A DNA stretch of 64,000 bases from positions 1,798,001-1,862,000 of the forward strand of contig NZ_CP113918.1 in the NCBI RefSeq assembly GCF_029395495.1, given 5' to 3'. Positions 17,977 to 26,643 of this stretch are shown piece after piece (positions within the stretch are counted from its first letter, which is position 1; every line of letters starts with the position of its first letter). A model generated the notes under the pieces. That model did no database searches. It had not been told where the DNA came from and saw nothing but the letters and a program-made list of their open reading frames with translations. This stretch comes from Bifidobacterium sp. ESL0769. Lineage in GTDB: Bacteria; Actinomycetota; Actinomycetes; Actinomycetales; Bifidobacteriaceae. A program made the position numbers and the translations under genes.

Positions 17977-18049
17977 TGCCCGGAATCAGATTCGAACTGA
18001 CGACACCCGCTTTAGGAGAGCGGTGCTCTATCCCCTGAGCTACCCGGGC
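17977..18049 (-). tRNA. tRNA-Arg (anticodon CCT)
   Basis: A full cloverleaf on the minus strand: acceptor GCCCGGG/TCCGGGC, D arm GCTC/GAGC, anticodon stem CCGCT/AGCGG with loop CTCCTAA (anticodon CCT at 18014-18016, decoding AGG), and T loop TTCGAAT. The discriminator base is A, and CCA is not encoded. Confidence 0.95.
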
Positions 18050-18100
18050 AACATAAGGTATTGTACACGCAAACCTGGCCCGCCTACCACGGCGCGTAAA

Positions 18101-18135
18101 AATGTCCTCATCATCGCAATGATGACGAGGACATT
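18101..18135 (-). terminator. Terminator of the MFS/esterase operon
   Basis: A 15-bp stem with one mismatch (18101-18115 with 18121-18135), 5-nt loop, and a TTTTTA tract on the minus strand. Confidence 0.8.
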
Positions 18136-18186
18136 GGCTGAAAACCATATCAATCGGCAAGCCGGAATCGGCCACCGATCAATGGA

Positions 18187-19218
18187 TCAGAGGTGGTTGT
18201 AGGAGAAATCGCGAATCTGACGCAACGTCTCCTGGCTTTCGGGCAACCAGCTCATGCAGACCGGATAGACGTGACCCAGAGTTACGCCCTTGGGTGCGTG
18301 CCGGTCGTGCAGCTCGAAGTCGCGACCCGCGTCGCAAAGCGCCGCGGCAAGCCGCATGGCGTCACCCTGCAGGAAGTCGTCGTTGCTCGTGTTGAGGAAC
18401 AGCGGCGGCAAGTCGACATGTGCGGCCATAAACCCAAGGTCAGCCCACTGCTCGCCCCGCTCCTTCAAGGTCTTGAAGAAGAACGGAGAGATGACCATCA
18501 TCGAACCGGTCGGTGAGCTCTCGTCGATATCGCCAACTCCATCGACCGCGTCAAGATACGGCTTAAGCTCGAAGAGACCAGAAATTAGCGTGGACCCCTT
18601 GAGACTGAGCCCGGAACGTTTCAAGCCCAATGCGTCGGCCATCTCCTGGCTACGTTCGACAGCCGTGGCATACAGCGCCAAGGTGCCGCCCGCGGAATCA
18701 CCGGTGAGGAAAATCGAACGCGGATCGGCAGGATAGTCGTCGATATGGTCTCGAATCCAAGCGAACGCGGCTTCCACGTCGGTAAGCTGACCCAGGAAAT
18801 CGCTTTCCGGCATGACCCGGTAATTGACCGAGAACACCACGAATCCTTGTTCGGCAAGATGAACGTTGAAGTTGCGATTGAGCTCCTTGTGGCCATACAT
18901 GAAGCCGCCACCGTGAATATCGATGTAAACCGGAGTGGTTTTGCCGCCACGCACCACCACATCGTGCGGCAGGTAGACATCGAGTTTGTGCGCCCGGGTA
19001 CCGTCGTCGATGTACGGGATGTCGGCGATGACGTCGATGCCTTCGGGAACCTGCCAATAGGCGGTACGCGAACGGTCGCCGCGGGCGAACATCAGACGCG
19101 AGGCCAAAACGGTCTGGGCGATATGTTCGTCACAACCAGCAAGGTCGCCGTCAAGCTCAGTCCAGGTCGAGAAGAGCTTGCGCTCATCGTCTTCGATCTT
19201 CAAATCCATGGCACTCAC
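18187..19218 (-). CDS. Alpha/beta hydrolase (HSL-type esterase/lipase)
   Basis: A 343-aa cytoplasmic hydrolase. It shows the HGGGF oxyanion motif (IDIHGGGFMYGHKE, about residue 99) and the nucleophile elbow GDSAGGT (Ser about 174) of the hormone-sensitive-lipase family, and a His-containing end region (GVTLGHVYP). The GTG start overlaps the stop of the upstream sugar transporter gene (GTGA), so the two are translationally coupled; ATG 19209 is an alternative. The coupling suggests it deacylates a compound, perhaps an acylated or aryl sugar, imported by that transporter. That substrate is inference only. Confidence 0.85.
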   Translation of the reverse strand: MSAMDLKIEDDERKLFSTWTELDGDLAGCDEHIAQTVLASRLMFARGDRSRTAYWQVPEGIDVIADIPYIDDGTRAHKLDVYLPHDVVVRGGKTTPVYIDIHGGGFMYGHKELNRNFNVHLAEQGFVVFSVNYRVMPESDFLGQLTDVEAAFAWIRDHIDDYPADPRSIFLTGDSAGGTLALYATAVERSQEMADALGLKRSGLSLKGSTLISGLFELKPYLDAVDGVGDIDESSPTGSMMVISPFFFKTLKERGEQWADLGFMAAHVDLPPLFLNTSNDDFLQGDAMRLAAALCDAGRDFELHDRHAPKGVTLGHVYPVCMSWLPESQETLRQIRDFSYNHL

Positions 19219-20666
19219 TCGGCTTTCATATCCTCAAGTTCAACGCCATTGGTCTCCGGCAGAGCCTTGACCACGAAGATCCAGCTCAGGGCCGCGAAAA
19301 CCGCATAGAACAGATAGGCATTGCCGATGCCCCAGCCGTCACGCATCGGCGGGAAGGTCGTGCTGACCACGAAGTTGCCGATCCAGTTGAAAGCAGTGGC
19401 AACGGCCACGCCCATGGCACGGATGTTGTTCGGGAAGATCTCGCTGATGACCACCCACATGGCCGGGCCCCAAGTTCCGCAGAAAATAAGGTAGAACAGG
19501 TAGACCGCAACGAGCGTCAACGGAGCCCAGAAACCGCTCAGGGAAACGCCATTCGGAGTGATGGTGGCGTGATAGAAGCCGAAAGTGGCGATCAAGAGGA
19601 AGATGGTCATACCGGCCGAGCCGAAGGACAGCATCTTGCGGCGGCCCACGCGATCGACCAGGACCATGGCGAGAATCGTCGGGATGAAAGCAACGATGCT
19701 GCGGATCACGGAGATGTTGAGCGCCTGCTGCTCGCTAAAGCCAACGGAACGCCAAAGGCTAGAATCGTAGTAAAGGATGATGTTCACGCCGTTGAACTGC
19801 TGGAAGAGCGCGATGGCAATGGCAATCCACACCACTTTCTTCAGGCCGAAGGTGTGTCCGCGAAGGTCGGAAAGACGCGGGGTGGTGTCGTTGCCGAGGG
19901 AAGCGCGAATCTGCGCGACCTTGGCCTTGGGATTGGTGGAACCATTGAGGCTGCGAAGCAGACCCATAGCCTCTTTGTCACGGCCCTTCATCACCAGGTA
20001 ACGCGGAGACTCAGGGAGTTTGAAGCAGGCGATCAGCATCAAAACCGCGGGAATGACCATCATCAAAAGCATCCAGCGCCAAGTGGAGATACCGAACCAG
20101 AACGGCCTGTCGGCGCTGCCGGAACCCTTGGCCAGCAGGTTGTTGACGATGGTTGAAAGGAACATGCCGATGGCCACGCCAAACTGCTGGAAACTGGTGA
20201 GGAAGCCACGCATCTTGGTAGGAGCGACCTCGGAAATGTAGGCCGGGCCGACCACCGAAGCGAAGCCGACACCGACGCCACCGACGATACGGAAGATGAC
20301 GAAAATCCAGACGCCGGGTGCGAAGCCTGAACCGATGGCGCTCAACAGGAAGAGGATGGCGGCGACCAGCATGATCCTGACCCTGCCATAACGGTCGGCC
20401 AGTTTGCCGGCGAACCATGCGCCGAGAACGCAGCCAAGCAACGCTCCCGAAACCGAGATGCCGCTCATCAGACTGTTCAGGTTGAATCCGGAAACCTTGC
20501 CGGCGATGGCGTCAACGGCCCCGTTAATCACCGAGGTGTCGTAGCCGAACAGCAAGCCACCCATGGCACCAGCCAGGCATACCAGAATAATCCTTCTACG
20601 AATCTTGGGGTCGAGAACCTCGACGGCTTCATCTTGAGAAGGCGAGCTATCAGTGCTTTGTGACAT
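19215..20666 (-). CDS. MFS sugar porter family transporter
   Basis: A 483-aa protein with 12 hydrophobic segments and the sugar-porter signatures: GYDTSVINGA after TM1, GKLADRYGRVRIM between TM2 and TM3, PESPRYLVMKGR at the end of the first half, DRVGRRKMLSFG in the second half, and a PETNGVELEDM-type end. It probably takes up a monosaccharide or polyol by proton symport. ATG 20666 has GAAGGAG 6 nt upstream. It is the first gene of a two-gene operon with the esterase and is divergent from an AraC-type regulator that presumably controls it. Confidence 0.93.
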   Translation of the reverse strand: MSQSTDSSPSQDEAVEVLDPKIRRRIILVCLAGAMGGLLFGYDTSVINGAVDAIAGKVSGFNLNSLMSGISVSGALLGCVLGAWFAGKLADRYGRVRIMLVAAILFLLSAIGSGFAPGVWIFVIFRIVGGVGVGFASVVGPAYISEVAPTKMRGFLTSFQQFGVAIGMFLSTIVNNLLAKGSGSADRPFWFGISTWRWMLLMMVIPAVLMLIACFKLPESPRYLVMKGRDKEAMGLLRSLNGSTNPKAKVAQIRASLGNDTTPRLSDLRGHTFGLKKVVWIAIAIALFQQFNGVNIILYYDSSLWRSVGFSEQQALNISVIRSIVAFIPTILAMVLVDRVGRRKMLSFGSAGMTIFLLIATFGFYHATITPNGVSLSGFWAPLTLVAVYLFYLIFCGTWGPAMWVVISEIFPNNIRAMGVAVATAFNWIGNFVVSTTFPPMRDGWGIGNAYLFYAVFAALSWIFVVKALPETNGVELEDMKAE

Positions 20667-20741
20667 TGTTACTCCTTCGTTTTTGTTTAACAACGATGTT
20701 CAATAGAGAATCTATCAAGTTCAAAAAGGCGAATGAGTGTA

Positions 20742-20771
20742 TTTTGTGATATTAAAAATCTGTTTTGTGAT
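20742..20771. promoter_or_regulatory. Direct repeat TTTTGTGAT, 21-bp period
   Basis: TTTTGTGAT occurs at 20742-20750 and 20763-20771, two helical turns apart, in the divergent region between the MFS transporter and the AraC gene. This is the arrangement expected for an AraC-family binding site. Confidence 0.45.
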
Positions 20772-20837
20772 TATTTTTGGCTTAAAAACAGTAGTTTCAG
20801 ACTTATTCATACGTTATGCTCGAAGGAGGGAGGAAAC

Positions 20838-21719
20838 ATGGCGCTTTCATCACCCAAACCGACATACAACACCGTTATCACCCCCGACTATCTCGAGGAG
20901 GACGTATATCCGGAGGAATACCCTGCCTTGGTAATCATCCACGACAGCAACTACGAGTATGTCCACCCACACTGGCATCGCGGGTTGGAAATCGTGCATT
21001 CGGCGAGCGGTGACGCGCGCTTTACCGTGGGCAACAAAGTCTATGACATCGAGTCAGGAGACACCCTGATCATCAGCCCTTATGAGCTGCACCACGCGTT
21101 GATTGACTCGCCTTACCGCGGAATTTCCGTGACCTTCAACGGCGATATCATTGCCAAACTCTATCCTTTCGCCGACCGTTACCGTTGCTCTTGGTTAGCA
21201 CCTACGGCGAGCGACGACGACCGAGCCTCTTTGGTCGCCTTGCTCATGCGGATTATGGAATTGTCGAATCGTCAGGAACGCGACCGCAGTTTCCTCATCA
21301 ACGCAGCGCTGTACGAAATGCTCAGCCTGCTATACACCAGATTTACCTGTGGAATCCGCCGACCCGAAGAGATAAGGCGAGGCCGCAACATCATCATGGA
21401 AATCATCGGGTACCTCAACAAGCATTACACCGAGCCGCTCAACGAAACGTTCGTCGCACAGCAGTTCGGCTACAGCCGCGAGCATTTCAGTCGGCTTTTC
21501 AAGCGCGCCACGGGCAACAGTTTCAAGGAATACCTCACCGAATTGCGCTGCGAGGACGCCCACGCCAAACTACTCAATTCGAAAAGCAGCGTCGCCGACA
21601 TCAGCCGAGCCGCAGGATTTCCCAGCGCCACTAGTTTCAATGCCGCTTTCCGGCAGCGGTATGGGACGTCTCCACGCGAGTACCGCGCCGTGCGACATAC
21701 GACGACGCACCGGACGTGA
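20838..21719 (+). CDS. AraC family transcriptional regulator
   Basis: A 293-aa protein. The N-terminal half is a cupin-type ligand domain (HPHWHRGLEIVHSASGDARFTVGNKVYDIESGDTLIISP, about 40-90). The C-terminal ~100 residues are the double helix-turn-helix of the family, with YSREHFSRLFKRATGNSFKEYL and the closing GFPSATSFNAAFRQRYGTSPREYR. ATG 20838 follows GGAGGGAGG. It is divergent from the sugar transporter/esterase operon, which is its probable target. Confidence 0.93.
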   Translation: MALSSPKPTYNTVITPDYLEEDVYPEEYPALVIIHDSNYEYVHPHWHRGLEIVHSASGDARFTVGNKVYDIESGDTLIISPYELHHALIDSPYRGISVTFNGDIIAKLYPFADRYRCSWLAPTASDDDRASLVALLMRIMELSNRQERDRSFLINAALYEMLSLLYTRFTCGIRRPEEIRRGRNIIMEIIGYLNKHYTEPLNETFVAQQFGYSREHFSRLFKRATGNSFKEYLTELRCEDAHAKLLNSKSSVADISRAAGFPSATSFNAAFRQRYGTSPREYRAVRHTTTHRT

Positions 21720-21882
21720 AAGACTGTAGTGAATCTCAGTGTCATATTGCCTCGTTTTAATCGCATCGATATGACATACCGATATACTGTAGATTAGTGA
21801 GCGCTTGCCGCACGAATTCCGCTGCGGCAACCCACGCGAAAACAAGCGCTTGAATGTATTATTTCAAGGAGAAAGGCCGACA

Positions 21883-22641
21883 ATGACCGTCGCACACTGC
21901 ACAACCGTAAGCGCAACTTCGTTGGGATTACCTGGTTCTTGTGCCATCCCCGAAGCGAAAAGCGTGATTCCCAAGCAGATGTTCTATATGAAGCCGCCGG
22001 TTTCGGCACGGCTCAAGCAGCGGTTCGTCAGCGACGTGGAATCGATTACCATGCTCGCACTGCTGCGGCCAAACACCATCAACGTCGCCGCAGGCAAGAA
22101 AACCCGCGAAATCCTGGTGATGGGCATTGAACAAAACTGCAAGGACGCACCGGTCGAGGTGATGGAGCATATCGCGAAACTGCGTTCGGCTTCGAATATC
22201 TTCTTTATTTGCATGCGCGACGCGAGTCTTGGCAAAGATGACGGCGACGCTCAAAGCGGCAGCACTCAAACAGACAGCAACGATTTGCAATGTGTCTTCG
22301 CGCTGCAACGCATTCTGCCCGTTCGCGCCGGGCATCAAGGCGAGGCACAGACGCAGACTTACGTCAGCAAATGGCAGGATCCCAAAACCGCTTCCCTATC
22401 GGTAACCGGCGAAACACTGGACGACGTGTGGCAAAGCCTATGCGCACAGGTGATTTTCGGCGACAGCGACGGCAGCAATCTGGACGCACGACTCGCCAAG
22501 CAGTCGGCGATTGCCGAGCTCACCGCGCAAATCACCAAGCTCGAAGGCGACCACGCCCGCGCGAAAGACGGCACCAAGCGCAACGAGATCTACGTCAAGC
22601 TTCACAAGGCCAAGAAACAGCTGGAAGAGCTGCAGCAGTAG
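21883..22641 (+). CDS. DUF4391 domain protein
   Basis: A 252-aa protein that I assign to DUF4391 on the pattern IPKQMFYMKPPVSARLKQRFVSDVESITMLALLRPNTINV, which in the family opens the domain. The C-terminus (about 205-252) is a charged coiled coil ending KAKKQLEELQQ. The molecular function of the family is not known. In many genomes DUF4391 genes sit next to a helicase and a DNA methyltransferase in phage-defence loci, but here it stands alone between an AraC regulator and a glycosidase operon. ATG 21883 has AAGGAGAAAGG upstream; the frame is open back to 21805. An 18-bp terminator follows. Confidence 0.75.
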   Translation: MTVAHCTTVSATSLGLPGSCAIPEAKSVIPKQMFYMKPPVSARLKQRFVSDVESITMLALLRPNTINVAAGKKTREILVMGIEQNCKDAPVEVMEHIAKLRSASNIFFICMRDASLGKDDGDAQSGSTQTDSNDLQCVFALQRILPVRAGHQGEAQTQTYVSKWQDPKTASLSVTGETLDDVWQSLCAQVIFGDSDGSNLDARLAKQSAIAELTAQITKLEGDHARAKDGTKRNEIYVKLHKAKKQLEELQQ

Positions 22642-22675
22642 ACAAGTAGCGTAGTATCAAGATTATTTTTGATAC

Positions 22676-22720
22676 CAATAGAGGTCGGTAATGGATAATT
22701 TTCATTACCGACCTCTATTG
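22676..22720. terminator. Bidirectional terminator
   Basis: A perfect 18-bp stem (22676-22693 with 22703-22720), 9-nt loop, between the convergent DUF4391 and GH2 genes. Confidence 0.85.
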
Positions 22721-22736
22721 TTTGTATCCCTTAACT

Positions 22737-24851
22737 TCAGATGGAATACACCCTTACCCCATATTCGTGGCTAATACGGGCAGGATGGCCCTTCGGGTGC
22801 TGTGGGTGCCCAAAGATATCCTCATACCTGTTCTGGGCAATGACCTTTCCGGTTGAATCCTTGATGGTCAATACACCATTCCAGCAGCTTCGCCCTTTTT
22901 CAACCGTAAGCCCTTCGATATTCAAAGCCTTATCAGTATCCAAGATTGCTGACCTGTGACCTTCAAGGCGCTGACCGGTCTCTTCGTTCCATACGTCCCA
23001 GAAAATTTCGGCATCTTCAATGGCGACTTTACCGTCGTTGACCGCCACCACTCCGTTGACTTTCTCTTTCGTTTGGTCGAGGAAAACGCCAACCGGCTGA
23101 TTAATCATCTCAAGCTCTCGGAATGCCGGCTTGGGCAAACCCCACCAATCAAGCACCCCATAGAAACTTTGCGGACACAAATCAATGAACATGAAATGCA
23201 CATACCCCCAGTTGGGTTTGCCTTTTTGGCAACGGTAATGTTCAATGTAATACTTCAACAAACGAAGTTGATACTGCTGAAGCTCTGGTGCGATGGCTTC
23301 CATCTTGGAAATACGCTGACTCAAAGGACCAAGTTTTCTCAAATTGTTGAAATCACCAGGAGCATCAAAACCGAATTCCGTATTGAGCTTTTCCCTTGAA
23401 CCATCAATATCGGTATATGGTTCCGGCCCGTATAAAGAACCGACATAGTTATGGCTATCTCCACTGGTCAGATCATCGGCACAGAATGAACCTTTGATAA
23501 TCGGACGGGTGGGATCGGTCTCGCGGACAGCCTTATAAATACCGGGTCCCGGACGCACGGACATCGCATACCCATTGGTTCCACTCACCGCATCCGCGCC
23601 ACCAGGCTCATTAAGGCAGATCCAGCAAGCCACGCACGGATGATAATCAAGTTGCTTGACGGTTTGCACATAAATGGAAGTGAAACGTTCGGCCCACTCC
23701 TCCGATTTGGGCTGTGTCCAGTTGTATTCGGAATCCTGAAGAACGGCAATGCCCATACGGTCGCAAAGATTGTAGAATTCTTCGTTTTCCACATGTACAT
23801 GCACCCTGATGGCATTGAACCCGTCAAGCTTGATGGCCATGAGATCCCGTTCATAACGGGCTTGGGTCATGGTTGACATATAGACATCCGGGAAGTAGGA
23901 AGTGCCCCGCAGATACAAAGAAGTACCGTTGAGTTTGAAACGAGTAAGATCATTGCTTCGTTCCAACTCAAACTTGCGGAATCCAACAGCTTCTTCCAAC
24001 ACTTTGCGGCCGTCAAGAGAGACACAAACCGAATACAGGATAGGCTCGCCCAAGTCCCAAGTCCACCATAATTGAGGATTATCGACTTTAAGTGTGACTT
24101 CAAACTCTCCATCGGCGCTACCATGTTGCCCGGCCACTTTCCTGCCTTCACAATCGGATACCTGAATATCCAATGCCGAAGAGTTCCCTCCAACGCGTCC
24201 ACGTACCGTAAGCAGGCCGGTTCCATCTTCTGCAATCGCAGTCGATACTCGCGTTCCACCCGCCAAATAAGAGGATTCCTTGACTTCGAGACAGACGGAA
24301 CCATATATGCCAACCGGATTGACATCGCGTGCAATCAAACCGTCCGAATGCTCGTACGTGCCCTTTACCAGATTGCGCTCAACCTGACTTGTCCTGTTGT
24401 CGAATTTGTCGTCACGCACATCCGTGTCCCACGGAGAGGAGACTTTTACCATCAGGCAATTGCTTCCGGCTTTCAGAACATGAGAAACGTCAAATTCAAA
24501 AGGCGCTGAATAGCCTTCGTGTTGGCCCAGCAGCACTCCGTTCATCCAAACTTTCGCGTAATAATCGACATGTTCGAATTTAAGAACGCATGGCTTGCCC
24601 AACATGTCTTCGGATATGGTAACGACATTTCTATACCACCACGGAGCCTCGTTGAAGTAGCGCAAATCGCGCCCCCAATAGGGATGCTGAGCAAACAGCA
24701 ATTGCAGATGCTCGAGACGGGAGATGGGCTCCCACTCCGAAATCTGAGGACCGATTCCAGTAACATCCGGGTCATCGTATAGATGCAGCCTTTCACCTGT
24801 ATCATGAACGTCCTGGAGCACACTCCAACCCTGAGAAATATCAATTCTCAT
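22737..24851 (-). CDS. Glycoside hydrolase family 2 enzyme
   Basis: A 704-aa intracellular retaining glycosidase. It has an N-terminal sugar-binding jelly roll (RYFNEAPWWYRNVVTI, YYAKVWMNGVLLGQHEGYSAPFEFD), an immunoglobulin-like domain, then a TIM barrel with GFNAIRVHVHVENEEFYNLCDRMG, the acid/base Glu in CWICLNEPGG (about residue 413) and the probable nucleophile in LNTEFGFD (about residue 487). There is no signal peptide. GH2 includes beta-galactosidases, beta-glucuronidases, beta-mannosidases and arabinopyranosidases, and I cannot decide the substrate. It is the last gene of an ABC importer operon with spacings of a few nucleotides, so it hydrolyses what that importer brings in. Start ATG 24851 with AAGGA upstream. 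Confidence 0.88.
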   Translation of the reverse strand: MRIDISQGWSVLQDVHDTGERLHLYDDPDVTGIGPQISEWEPISRLEHLQLLFAQHPYWGRDLRYFNEAPWWYRNVVTISEDMLGKPCVLKFEHVDYYAKVWMNGVLLGQHEGYSAPFEFDVSHVLKAGSNCLMVKVSSPWDTDVRDDKFDNRTSQVERNLVKGTYEHSDGLIARDVNPVGIYGSVCLEVKESSYLAGGTRVSTAIAEDGTGLLTVRGRVGGNSSALDIQVSDCEGRKVAGQHGSADGEFEVTLKVDNPQLWWTWDLGEPILYSVCVSLDGRKVLEEAVGFRKFELERSNDLTRFKLNGTSLYLRGTSYFPDVYMSTMTQARYERDLMAIKLDGFNAIRVHVHVENEEFYNLCDRMGIAVLQDSEYNWTQPKSEEWAERFTSIYVQTVKQLDYHPCVACWICLNEPGGADAVSGTNGYAMSVRPGPGIYKAVRETDPTRPIIKGSFCADDLTSGDSHNYVGSLYGPEPYTDIDGSREKLNTEFGFDAPGDFNNLRKLGPLSQRISKMEAIAPELQQYQLRLLKYYIEHYRCQKGKPNWGYVHFMFIDLCPQSFYGVLDWWGLPKPAFRELEMINQPVGVFLDQTKEKVNGVVAVNDGKVAIEDAEIFWDVWNEETGQRLEGHRSAILDTDKALNIEGLTVEKGRSCWNGVLTIKDSTGKVIAQNRYEDIFGHPQHPKGHPARISHEYGVRVYSI

Positions 24852-24862
24852 TAAAATTTTCC

Positions 24863-25708
24863 TTACTTTACAGCGCCAGCAGCCATACCGGCAATCACTT
24901 GCTTATTGAGGAAGAAATACAAAATCAATGTCGGGATCATGGAAACCACAATCGCGGAATAGGTGGCGCCCAAATCCGTTTGCCCGAACATACCCACGAA
25001 ATCATTCAAGCCAATAGGCAAAGTCTTCATTTCCGGACTGGTCATGAACGTATTTGCGAACACGAATTCATTCCAGATAAAGACGAAGTTATAGGTAATC
25101 ACCGTCACCGTAGTATTACGAGACAACGGTAGAACGATATTGGTAAATACCTGCCAGGTACTCGCTCCATCAATCCAGCCTGCCTCAAGCAACGAATCAG
25201 GAATGTCTTTCATAAAACCTGCATACAAATAAACGCACATTGGCAGATTAAAGGCCATCTGAGGGATAATCAAAGCCAAATAAGTATTATTGATACCTAT
25301 CTTGTTAAAGGCTTCAAAAAGTGGAAGCAATGCTGCGAATGATGGAACCAACAGCCCCAGCAACAGGTAGGACATGACCTTGCCTGAACCCCTGAAACGC
25401 AGTTTTTCGATCGCGAATGCCGCTGGAGCTCCCAGCGCGATAGTCACCACGATGGTCACCACGGCGACTACTGAGCTGTTCAGCAGATAACGAAGCAGAT
25501 TGGATTGCGAGAAAGCCCTCGCATAGTTGCCAAAATAAATGCCTTTTGGCAACTGATACGATAATCCGTTGGTCAATTCGGTCGGGGTCTTGAGCGAGGA
25601 AAGCATTACCCAGATAATCGGGTAAATCTGCACCAATGCGATGACGGCGATAATGGCATAGACAATCCCCTGCGTCGCTTTCCCGGGATGCATTTTCTTC
25701 ATATTCAT
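24863..25708 (-). CDS. Carbohydrate ABC transporter permease (MalG-like)
   Basis: A 281-aa inner-membrane permease with six hydrophobic segments. The EAA loop that docks the ATPase is visible as LLEAGWIDGASTWQVFTNIVLPLSRN (about 170-195). It starts 8 nt after the stop of the partner permease, with AGGGG upstream of ATG 25708, and the GH2 gene follows 11 nt after its stop. No ATPase gene is present in the operon, as is usual in bifidobacteria where a shared MsmK-type ATPase energises many importers. Confidence 0.93.
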   Translation of the reverse strand: MNMKKMHPGKATQGIVYAIIAVIALVQIYPIIWVMLSSLKTPTELTNGLSYQLPKGIYFGNYARAFSQSNLLRYLLNSSVVAVVTIVVTIALGAPAAFAIEKLRFRGSGKVMSYLLLGLLVPSFAALLPLFEAFNKIGINNTYLALIIPQMAFNLPMCVYLYAGFMKDIPDSLLEAGWIDGASTWQVFTNIVLPLSRNTTVTVITYNFVFIWNEFVFANTFMTSPEMKTLPIGLNDFVGMFGQTDLGATYSAIVVSMIPTLILYFFLNKQVIAGMAAGAVK

Positions 25709-25716
25709 GATTACCC

Positions 25717-26643
25717 CTATTCATCCTTGCCAAAAAGCTTGCGAAGAATCCAAATGGCCACAAGGCATTCGACAGCCAAGAACACACTGATGGCGCTGCC
25801 ATAGCCGAAGTTGCCGGAAAGGAAAATCGTCTTGTAAAGATACGTCGACACCAACTCACTGGATGAGCCAGGACCACCAGCGGTCAACACATACGAAACA
25901 TCGAAGCCTTTGAGGCAGCCGGAAACGAGCATGACCATGCTGACCTCGACAACGGCACGAATGAGCGGAATCCTGATGTAAATCAGCTGTTGCCACCAAT
26001 TGCACCCATCTATCAACGCCGCTTCCAAGACCTCCTGATCGACCGACTGCAAGGCCGCATAGTAAATCACCATGTAAATTCCAGCGAACTTGTATGCATC
26101 AATGAGCGTGACAAGGACCAGAGCAAGTTTCGGATCCGAAAGGAAGGCGTGGGGCTGCCCTCCGAAAGCCTGGATGATCGAGTTGAAGACTCCGGGAGGA
26201 CTCACTGCCAAAAGCTGAGAGAAAATCTGGCTAATGGCCACGGAAGAAATGACACAAGGTACGAAATAAACCGTACGCATGAAATTGCGGAAATGCTCGA
26301 TACAGATGAGCAGCAACGACATGACGAGACCGCCAAACATCTGAGCACACGTACCAAGCAAGGTGAAAATCAGATTATTGACAAAGGCTTGACGGAATAC
26401 AGGATCTGAAATCATGTGTTGGAAATTCGCCAAACCTGCAAATTTCATTCCACCAATGCCATTCCATTTGAAAAGGCTGACCACCAATGTCCACAGGATT
26501 GGAACAACCACAATAATGGTGAATACAACCACAGCAGGCATGAAATAAGGCCATGCGGCACCCCCACCGCGTGTCTGCCGATGATTCTTGGCAGACACGC
26601 GCGGAGATACTTCAGCCTTGCTTAAATGCAACGCTGATCTCAC
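25717..26643 (-). CDS. Carbohydrate ABC transporter permease (MalF-like)
   Basis: A 308-aa permease with a basic N-terminal tail and about six membrane segments. The EAA-type loop is EVLEAALIDGCNWWQQLIYIRIPLIR (about 190-215). The start is a GTG at 26643 that overlaps the stop of the binding-protein gene (GTGA), which gives translational coupling. It pairs with the MalG-like permease downstream. Confidence 0.92.
   Translation of the reverse strand: MRSALHLSKAEVSPRVSAKNHRQTRGGGAAWPYFMPAVVVFTIIVVVPILWTLVVSLFKWNGIGGMKFAGLANFQHMISDPVFRQAFVNNLIFTLLGTCAQMFGGLVMSLLLICIEHFRNFMRTVYFVPCVISSVAISQIFSQLLAVSPPGVFNSIIQAFGGQPHAFLSDPKLALVLVTLIDAYKFAGIYMVIYYAALQSVDQEVLEAALIDGCNWWQQLIYIRIPLIRAVVEVSMVMLVSGCLKGFDVSYVLTAGGPGSSSELVSTYLYKTIFLSGNFGYGSAISVFLAVECLVAIWILRKLFGKDE

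Noticed and set aside
17977..18049. tRNA gene as attachment site of a genomic island
   Set aside because: No duplicated tRNA 3' end and no integrase nearby.
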